From Thauera terpenica 58Eu (lineage in GTDB: Bacteria > Pseudomonadota > Gammaproteobacteria > Burkholderiales > Rhodocyclaceae): 64,000 nucleotides of DNA. Below the pieces are notes generated by a model. It did no database searches and was not told the origin of the DNA. It was given only the letters and a program-made list of their open reading frames with translations. The position numbers were made by a program, and so were the translations under genes. Position 1 is the first letter of the stretch. The number at the start of each line of letters is the position of its first letter. Location of the stretch: positions 62,001 through 126,000 of the forward strand of contig NZ_ATJV01000002.1 of assembly GCF_000443165.1 (NCBI RefSeq), written 5' to 3'. This document shows positions 58,452 to 64,000 of the stretch, in pieces.

Positions 58452-59635
58452 TGGACCCCCGCCTTGAACGGCTGCTCGGAGGCGAAACCCTCGCGGCGCT
58501 GCGCAAGCGCCTACGCCAGCGCTATGAGCGCGGCGTGCCGGCCGAGGTCCTGCGTCTGGGCGCGCTGAGCGAAGCCGAGCATGCCGCCCTCGCGGCGCTC
58601 TGCGGCCGACCCGCACGCCCTGTGCGGTCGATGCAGATCAAGGTCGCGGAGATCGACGCCGCCCTCACCCGGGCGGGTCTCGCCTCTTCCCTGCGTGATG
58701 CGCTCGAGCAACTCGACGGACCGATCATCGACACCACCGCCCAGCGCCTGCAGGTTCGCGTGCAATGGCAGCAGCTGGTCGAGGGCTGCGCACACCCTGC
58801 CCTTGCTGCGGTGCTGCAGACATCGGTCGGACTCGGGCTTTTGAAGCGCTTGTGTGCCAGCCAGCCCGAGGCCGGCGAGCGCCTGCTCCTCGACGCCAAT
58901 CAGGTATTGCGGCGGCTGCCCGCAGCGGGGATTGCGCGCGCGCAGCTGGCCGTTGCCACGCTCGGTGATGCACACGCGCTCGACAGCGGCAAGGCGGTCG
59001 CCACCCTGGTCCTGTCGGCCTTGCGCCATGGGGCCGCGCCCGACGATGACGCCGACAGGGCACGGGACCTGTGGGCTGCGGCCGGCGTCCTGGTCAATGA
59101 GCTGACACGGCCCGCGCTCGCCCTCAACCTCCCCGGGCCGACCGGCACCGCAGCAGGCGAACCGACCTATTTCTCGCTGCGCAGCCTGGTGCGATCACCG
59201 CCGGTCTGGGCCGTCACGGGCCGCCCGGTCTTCGTCTGCGAGAACCCGAACCTGCTCGCGATCGCCGCCGATCAGCTGGGGCCGCGCTGTGCACCGCTGG
59301 TGTGCACCGACGGCATGCCGGCCGCCGCCCAGCGCGTCCTGCTCACGCAGCTGCGTGCCGCCGGAGCAAGGCTGCATTATCACGGCGACTTCGACTGGCC
59401 GGGCCTGCGCATCGGCAATCAGGTGATCCGTGAGCACGGCGCCCACCCATGGCGCTTCTCGAGCGCCGACTACCGCGCCGCCGTCATCAGCGCACCGCGT
59501 CCCGGCCGCACCCTCGATGAAGCCGCTGTCAGCGCGCTATGGGACGACACCCTCGCCGACGCGATGCTCGCCGCACGCCTGGCGATCGACGAGGAAGGGC
59601 TCGCCGACGTGCTGCTCGACGATCTGGGACACTGA
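58451..59635 (+). CDS. jetD: Wadjet anti-plasmid system Toprim nuclease JetD (TIGR02679/DUF2399)
   Basis: A 394-residue protein with a C-terminal Toprim-like nuclease domain. The first acidic motif is VFVCENPNLL (Glu264), and the DxD-like motif is HYHGDFDWPGLRIGNQVI (Asp313/Asp315), both intact. It should cut plasmid DNA after recognition by the JetABC complex. The four genes overlap or lie within 11 bp of each other, as one operon. The DUF2397/2398/2399 set fits the Type II Wadjet variety. Confidence 0.92.
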   Translation: MDPRLERLLGGETLAALRKRLRQRYERGVPAEVLRLGALSEAEHAALAALCGRPARPVRSMQIKVAEIDAALTRAGLASSLRDALEQLDGPIIDTTAQRLQVRVQWQQLVEGCAHPALAAVLQTSVGLGLLKRLCASQPEAGERLLLDANQVLRRLPAAGIARAQLAVATLGDAHALDSGKAVATLVLSALRHGAAPDDDADRARDLWAAAGVLVNELTRPALALNLPGPTGTAAGEPTYFSLRSLVRSPPVWAVTGRPVFVCENPNLLAIAADQLGPRCAPLVCTDGMPAAAQRVLLTQLRAAGARLHYHGDFDWPGLRIGNQVIREHGAHPWRFSSADYRAAVISAPRPGRTLDEAAVSALWDDTLADAMLAARLAIDEEGLADVLLDDLGH

Positions 59636-59708
59636 GGGGCCCCCACTCCAAGCACCGCCTCCCGTGATGTCTGCGCCTCAGCCAGACGATGGGCGAAGAA
59701 AGCCCTCA

Positions 59709-59945
59709 TCACCTCAGTTGTTCCAGACCCTTGAACAGGGCGTCCTTGGCCTTCTTCTGACTCGCGCTCGCGAGCCTGCGGTTTCGCCTCATCGCGGCAC
59801 GCTCGGTATCCGAGCACCCGGCGGCCGAGAAGCTTGGCGAATCACGGTAACAGGCCACGTCCTGGAACATGCCCAGGTAGGCATCGACGCTGCCGTGTGC
59901 CGTGCAAACCTGCACGAATGACAGCTTTACTCTTGATCTTCCCAA
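59709..59945 (-). CDS. Hypothetical protein, possible
   Basis: An open frame of 78 residues from a TTG at 59945 with two to three Cys, an acidic/aromatic N-terminal half (VCTAHGSVDAYLGMFQDVAC) and a basic C-terminus (KKAKDALFKGLEQL). It overlaps the VapC-like gene end by 19 bp. I do not recognise it; it may be a small protein whose 5' part is lost or a chance frame. Confidence 0.35.
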   Translation of the reverse strand: MGRSRVKLSFVQVCTAHGSVDAYLGMFQDVACYRDSPSFSAAGCSDTERAAMRRNRRLASASQKKAKDALFKGLEQLR

Positions 59946-60352
59946 GGGTTGATGACTTTTACGCCGGCCGCCAGGAACGGGCTTACGTCCCGTGTAGCCA
60001 CGCTGAAACCGTTATCCAGGGCAATCGCCGCTATGACGGCATCAGCCGCCTCAATGCCGCTGCCAGCCTTGCGGGCGCTTGCCAGCACATCGGCATAGGC
60101 GCGTGTGCAAGCCACATCAAACGACAATACTCGGCCCACAAATGCCGGCAACACTTGGTGTTCGATGCTGTTACCAAGCACTGTACGGCGCTTGCCTGCA
60201 GGCATCAGGGCAACACCGGCCCGCAGTTCGGCCACGGTCATAGAGGCCAGATAAAGCGTTTCCAAGGGCTGACGATTCAACCAGTCAATCACCGCCTCAC
60301 TGGATACGGCTCGAAACTGCTCCGATATGACGTTTGTATCCAGCAAAATCAT
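59927..60352 (-). CDS. PIN-domain toxin, FitB/VapC family
   Basis: A 141-residue PIN-domain protein. Acidic active-site residues are in place: MILLDTNVISE (Asp), VAELRAG (Glu), GIEAADAVIAA (Asp) and VATRDVSPF (Asp). PIN toxins cleave RNA, often tRNA. It is co-translated with its antitoxin (ATGA overlap) and is a FitAB-type module. Confidence 0.93.
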   Translation of the reverse strand: MILLDTNVISEQFRAVSSEAVIDWLNRQPLETLYLASMTVAELRAGVALMPAGKRRTVLGNSIEHQVLPAFVGRVLSFDVACTRAYADVLASARKAGSGIEAADAVIAAIALDNGFSVATRDVSPFLAAGVKVINPWEDQE

Positions 60353-60597
60353 TCAAAACTCGCTGCGCGGGCGGGTGAATGGTCACGCTCAAAAACCGCC
60401 ATTTCTTCGTCGGTCAATTTCACCTTGCGCCCGATGCTTGCCAGCAAGTCACCCAGCTTTACCCGGCCTTCCGGTTTCACGGCGGTAGCCAGTATGTCGC
60501 ACATCTCGGCTTGCAATGTACGGCCGTTCTGCGCCGCCCTGACCCGGATGGCTCGATGCACCTCTTCCGGCACATTCCTGATCGTTACTGCTCTCAT
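60349..60597 (-). CDS. Ribbon-helix-helix antitoxin, FitA/VapB-like
   Basis: An 82-residue protein that begins AVTIRNVPEEVHRAIRVRAA, the N-terminal strand and helix of a FitA-like ribbon-helix-helix antitoxin (FitA/VapB class). ATG 60597 follows an AGGAGG ribosome site 8 nt upstream, and a consensus-like promoter lies just before it. The stop overlaps the toxin gene by 4 bp. Confidence 0.9.
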   Translation of the reverse strand: MRAVTIRNVPEEVHRAIRVRAAQNGRTLQAEMCDILATAVKPEGRVKLGDLLASIGRKVKLTDEEMAVFERDHSPARAASFE

Positions 60598-60630
60598 GTC
60601 TGCAACCTCCTATTGATTGCGGTGAAGTCA

Positions 60631-60659
60631 ATTATACGAACTGCATTCAAGCAGATCAA
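60631..60659 (-). promoter_or_regulatory. Sigma70-type promoter of the FitAB/VapBC module
   Basis: TTGATC (60659-60654) and a perfect TATAAT (60636-60631) are separated by exactly 17 bp on the minus strand, with an AGGAGG ribosome site and the antitoxin ATG downstream. This is the clearest promoter in the window. Confidence 0.8.
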
Positions 60660-60662
60660 GCG

Positions 60663-60862
60663 CTACTGACCACGCCCCTTGCGCTGGTTCGGCCTGTCTT
60701 TCTTGGCGCTCAACTCGGCTGGTAGCTTGGCTTTGCGACGCGGCTGTACATCGAGCACCGCGTCGCGCGCACGACGCCCCGACCGAAAGCCGTAACTGTG
60801 TGCGCTGTGATCAACTTACGGCAGGACTTACACCCGCAGGAGCGCACCGATGCCGGGCGCAC
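60663..60862 (-). mobile_element. Group II intron remnant (5' end joined to a reverse transcriptase fragment)
   Basis: Read on the minus strand from 60862, the sequence starts GTGCGCCCGGCATCGGTGCG and soon has GGGTGTAAGTCC, both typical of the 5' domain I of bacterial group II introns. It then reads HSYGFRSGRRARDAV, close to the RT motif SYGFRPGRSAHDAV of intron-encoded reverse transcriptases, and stops at 60663. Nearly all of the intron is missing. It starts immediately after an intrinsic terminator, the preferred site of class C introns. Class is not certain. Confidence 0.55.
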
Positions 60863-60871
60863 CAAAATAAA

Positions 60872-60893
60872 AAGCCCGCAATTACGCGGGCTT
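60872..60893. terminator. Intrinsic terminator, two-way
   Basis: An 8-bp stem (AAGCCCGC/GCGGGCTT) with a 6-nt AATTAC loop. On the minus strand it is followed by TTTTTATTTTG; on the plus strand by TAGGGTTTTTTC. A second perfect hairpin (GTCTGGC/GCCAGAC) lies at 60916-60932. Confidence 0.75.
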
Positions 60894-61005
60894 AGGGTTT
60901 TTCACGCTTTCAGGTGTCTGGCCGTGCCAGACGCCCGATCACTCCCACTCCATCATCAACAGGCCACCCAAACCCGCGTGGTTAAAGGACTTGGCTGTGA
61001 TCAAC

Positions 61006-61714
61006 ATGGGTCTATACCGTCGCTTTTACCGTCAGAAGCGCAGATCTTTTGCTGGCGCGGGAGATGGAGCGACTTGCGGGGAAGCGACTTTTTCGACCTC
61101 ATAGTCAATCGTCGCAAATCATACCGAACACGTGATCTAACTGCAGCCCTTCCGTGGCGATGCTATCAACTTGAGCTTGCCGTCTTGGCGCACCTGCGAT
61201 GCGGCGTTGATCCCGTCGGTGCCCGCTTCAACGCAAGACACGAGCCGATAGGGGCAATCGCGACTCGCTCCCCCTCCCCCAATCTGCTTGGCGGGCGCCC
61301 TGACCAGAACGACATCTTCACCCCCCCCCGAAAATCGACCGTAATGCACCGGGGGCCGCCTCTTCGACTACTTCACGGGCCCGCCGCGCCATCGATGTCT
61401 ACCCCAGGAAGACATACATAAACTTGGAGCGCTCCGTGGAACTGCCGATCTCATCAACTGACGAGATCCAGTGCATCGAAAGCCGGTCAACTGGCTGGGC
61501 AAATTCCTCACCGACCAAGGTAAGCCACAGGTAGTAGATGACCGATACCCGTCAGTGATCATGGCTGGACCACTCGGACGCAGGTAACCATCGAACTCGC
61601 GATAATGTCCGAAACTGCGCGAGGCGCGCATACTGGGTAATCGAAGTCGTCACGGTGCGCTCGCCAGCGAGCCATGACCGTATCGGCATCGGGCTGACTG
61701 ATCGGGGGAGCGCC
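61006..61714. other. Unassigned stretch upstream of hamA
   Basis: About 700 bp with no ORF that I can tie to a family. Reading frames are short and broken, base composition is more mixed than in the flanking genes, and a run of nine C lies at 61321-61329. It may hold decayed genes from past insertions. No promoter for hamA could be named with confidence. Confidence 0.5.
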
Positions 61715-62497
61715 GTGGGACTGTATGAGAGGTGGTGCGAGTCCACCAAAGAAAAAGACAAGCGCAAGCACTATTGGACCTATGTCGAGAAGGATGGCGG
61801 CCGCGACGAGATCAGCGACGACCTCGCCGAAACCATCCGCTCGCACTACGATCGCCTCGAACGCATCGCCGAGGATGTGAAGCGACTCGGATTCGAGGTG
61901 GCTAGTGAAATCCTCAGCACCGCAATGCCTCAAACGCCCAAGGGTCGATCCGGCGACCTCGGCGAAATCCTCGCAACCGAACTGGTCGAGGAAGAAATCG
62001 GCCTTCGCGTCCCCGTGCGCCGCCTCCGCTACAAGGACGGCCGCAACATGGCCATGCGCGGTGACGACTTCATCGGCGCCGGATACGATGCGGCCGGCGA
62101 AAAGCTTTGGCTCCTGAAAGGCGAAGCCAAGAGCAATAAGGCACTCGGCAGGACCACCGTCACGAGCGCCCGCAAGGTACTTAACCGCGACAGCGGCCGT
62201 TGCACGCCCGATTCCCTGCTGTTCGTCGCCAACCGGCTGCTGGAGAGCAACACCCCTGCCGACAACGAATTGGGGCGCAGCCTGCGCGACGAGGTCGGCT
62301 TGAAGTCGTTGAGCGCCGATCGCATCGACCACATGCTCTTCACCGTTTCCGGCAACGGCCCACACGCCTCGCTGAAAGAGGATCTCGACGCCACTGGGGC
62401 CAACCGGGATCATTACGTCGTGAATATCCACGTCGAAGACCACCAAGACTTCATCGCAGCCATGTTCTTGGAGGCGGAAGACCTTGGAGACGACTGA
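61715..62497 (+). CDS. hamA: Hachiman defence protein HamA (DUF1837)
   Basis: A 260-residue DUF1837 protein. GRSGDLGEILATEL is followed by RGDDFIGAGYD (Asp118) and LLKGEAKSNKAL (Glu137 and Lys139), which matches the D-ExK nuclease core of HamA. A helicase gene overlaps its 3' end, as in Hachiman. GTG 61715 has GGGGGAG 4 nt upstream. A GTG at 61655 would add 20 residues of unconvincing sequence. The N-terminal region is short for the family, so 5' damage is possible. Hachiman protects against phages and damaged DNA. Confidence 0.85.
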   Translation: MGLYERWCESTKEKDKRKHYWTYVEKDGGRDEISDDLAETIRSHYDRLERIAEDVKRLGFEVASEILSTAMPQTPKGRSGDLGEILATELVEEEIGLRVPVRRLRYKDGRNMAMRGDDFIGAGYDAAGEKLWLLKGEAKSNKALGRTTVTSARKVLNRDSGRCTPDSLLFVANRLLESNTPADNELGRSLRDEVGLKSLSADRIDHMLFTVSGNGPHASLKEDLDATGANRDHYVVNIHVEDHQDFIAAMFLEAEDLGDD

Positions 62498-64000
62498 CGA
62501 GTTGACCGCCTTCCTGGCGACCGCCACCGCTGACGGCATCCTCGGGCGCCTCCTCTATCGCGGCGCGGCTTGGTCGTTGATGCGCGAAGAGGGCGTGCTA
62601 CCGCAAAACGCGCCGCCGCTTGGCGCAACCATCGAAACCGATCTTGCCGAGCACGGCTTCGCTGTGCTTCGAGGGGCGATGGCCTTACGCGCTCAGGATG
62701 GAGCTTCGGACCTGACGGGCAAGGCCTTCGAGCGAGCCGCCAACGCCTTCGAAGCCCTGGTGCGCAATGGTGACCCTGACGCGCCCGATCGCGGGTTCCG
62801 CCGCACCATCGCTGCCGCGGCCTACCATCTGGCCGGCTTTTCGGCCGTTGCCTATTCGCTTTTCAACGAGACGGCGGAAGACCTCAACACCTCGCCGGGC
62901 GAGACGGCGATCCGACACCTGATACTGCGCGATCTCGACCAGCTGCGCGGCTTCGTTCGCGAATGGTTGGACGACGAGGCTCACGGCGATGAGCAGATCG
63001 CCGAAGCGCTGCGGGGCCAAGACCCTGACGTCGACGAGGCGCTGTCGACCATCCTCAACACAACGATCTGCCGGGCCCTGGCGTTTTTTGACTTCGCGCT
63101 GGAGACGGGCGAGGTCGAGCCGATCGAATCCGCGCGGGACATGCTCGACACCGCCGTCAGCCTGGCCGACAACGCTGAGAACGTCCCTCTGTGGTGGATT
63201 TCGAACCTTTGCCGCCATCTGATCGACGATCTGTGGCAGCACTCGCTCCATCAGAATCTGCCGACTGAGCCGCCCGAGGGTGCAGAGGAAAAGTACCCCG
63301 ACCTCCGGCGGCTGTTCATCTCCTCGCTCTACGCCCGCAAGACCTCGGAGGTGGAGCTATGGCCCTCGCAGCGCGAAGCGGCCCAGCGCTCCACGGACGT
63401 TTCGGACGACCTGGTCGTTGCCCTGCCGACCAGCGCGGGCAAGACGCGGGTGGCAGAGATCGCCGCATTGATGACCCTGTCCACCGACCGCCGGGTGATG
63501 ATTGTCACTCCGCTGCGCGCCTTGTCGGCTCAAACCGAACGGTCCTTCAGGAAGACGTTCGCACCCCTCGGGTTCGGCGTCTCCTCGCTTTATGGTGCCA
63601 GCGGCCTTTCGGCCGGTGATGAAGATGCCCTGCGCACTCGTGAGATCATCATTGCGACGCCTGAAAAACTCGACTTCGCGTTGAGAAGCGACCCGTCGCT
63701 GATCGACGATGTTGGCCTGATCGTCCTCGACGAGGGCCACATGATCGGTCCGAGCGAGCGCGAAATCCGCTACGAGACGCTCGTGCAGCGCTTGCTTCGG
63801 CGCACGGACGCGGTCGAACGCCGGATCGTCTGTCTTTCCGCGATCCTGCCGAGCGGAGACGAACTTGACGACCTCACCGCCTGGATTCGTTCCGACGAAC
63901 CGGGTGAGCCGGTGCGTTCCGACTGGCGTCCCACGCGCCAACGTTTCGGGGCACTCACCTGGCGCGGCAAAGATGCACTGCTGCGGCTTGACCTCGATGA
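62484..64000 (+). CDS. hamB: Hachiman defence helicase HamB, 3' end outside the window
   Basis: The first about 505 residues of a superfamily 2 helicase. A long N-terminal region (about 1-290) precedes the helicase core: Walker A VVALPTSAGKTRVAE near 311-325, RVMIVTPLRALSAQ, IIIATPEKLDFAL, the DEGH box IVLDEGHMIG, and motif III-like LSAILPSG. No stop occurs before the window ends. TTG 62484 is the best start, with GGAGG 9 nt upstream, and overlaps hamA by 14 bp. In Hachiman, HamB binds DNA and restrains or releases the HamA nuclease. Confidence 0.88.
   Translation, partial: METTDELTAFLATATADGILGRLLYRGAAWSLMREEGVLPQNAPPLGATIETDLAEHGFAVLRGAMALRAQDGASDLTGKAFERAANAFEALVRNGDPDAPDRGFRRTIAAAAYHLAGFSAVAYSLFNETAEDLNTSPGETAIRHLILRDLDQLRGFVREWLDDEAHGDEQIAEALRGQDPDVDEALSTILNTTICRALAFFDFALETGEVEPIESARDMLDTAVSLADNAENVPLWWISNLCRHLIDDLWQHSLHQNLPTEPPEGAEEKYPDLRRLFISSLYARKTSEVELWPSQREAAQRSTDVSDDLVVALPTSAGKTRVAEIAALMTLSTDRRVMIVTPLRALSAQTERSFRKTFAPLGFGVSSLYGASGLSAGDEDALRTREIIIATPEKLDFALRSDPSLIDDVGLIVLDEGHMIGPSEREIRYETLVQRLLRRTDAVERRIVCLSAILPSGDELDDLTAWIRSDEPGEPVRSDWRPTRQRFGALTWRGKDALLRLDLD

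Noticed and set aside
60804-61005. 12-bp direct repeat GCTGTGATCAAC at 60804-60815 and 60994-61005
   Set aside because: Short and not placed at the ends of any recognisable element. Could be chance, so it is not listed as an attachment or target-site duplication.
60939-61007. A 22-codon minus-strand ORF ending MMEWE, reminiscent of the guaA 3' end (IEWE) used as an attachment site by some islands
   Set aside because: Only the last four residues and about 12 bases match. The preceding residues do not resemble GMP synthase, and no second att copy or integrase is in view.

Overview
This GC-rich, densely coding window reads as chromosome of a betaproteobacterium of the Rhodocyclales type (Thauera/Azoarcus-like). 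That placement is inferred from gene content and protein style: ispDF, mfd, minCDE, selD/mnmH, glcDEF, pgsA with tRNA-Gly and tRNA-Cys, and glk-pgi-pgm. No 16S gene is present to confirm it.

Positions 1-31850 are mostly housekeeping. In order: ispF/ispD; an AmmeMemoRadiSam B-A-radical SAM operon with a degenerate alpha/beta hydrolase; mfd; convergent corA and mgtA; aroG-serB; ybbA divergent from tesA; selD divergent from mnmH (selenium tRNA modification); a methyltransferase; a PAS histidine kinase; a Pat-like acyl-CoA synthetase/GNAT protein; a mutarotase; tex; a Spx/ArsC-like protein with an Hsp33 that has lost all four redox cysteines; minCDE; tRNA-Leu; a DUF1178 protein; and a baeRF-like protein.

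Positions 31850-43200 carry a phosphodiesterase, tRNA-Gly, the glycolate oxidase operon glcDEF, pgsA-tRNA-Gly-tRNA-Cys, and the sugar-phosphate genes glk, pgi and pgm.

Positions 43380-48065 form a compact metabolic cluster: ridA, an MFS transporter, a LuxR-family regulator and an FAD amine/amino-acid oxidase. Two matching palindromes sit before the MFS-ridA operon and the oxidase, each about 42-43 bp from a plausible start site. This suggests an imine-generating catabolic regulon activated by the LuxR protein. A ZIP metal transporter follows.

Positions 49200-64000 are an accessory, defence-rich end. They hold a two-domain TIR plus deoxyribosyltransferase-like protein coupled to a methyltransferase, a collapsed higBA toxin-antitoxin remnant, a complete Wadjet operon (jetABCD), a FitAB/VapBC module with a clear promoter, a group II intron remnant beside a terminator, about 700 bp of unassigned sequence, and the start of a Hachiman system (hamA, then hamB cut by the window edge). 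The less familiar items are the TIR/NDT-like gene, the cysteine-less Hsp33, the LuxR regulon and the hydrolase lacking its nucleophile beside the AmmeMemoRadiSam genes.
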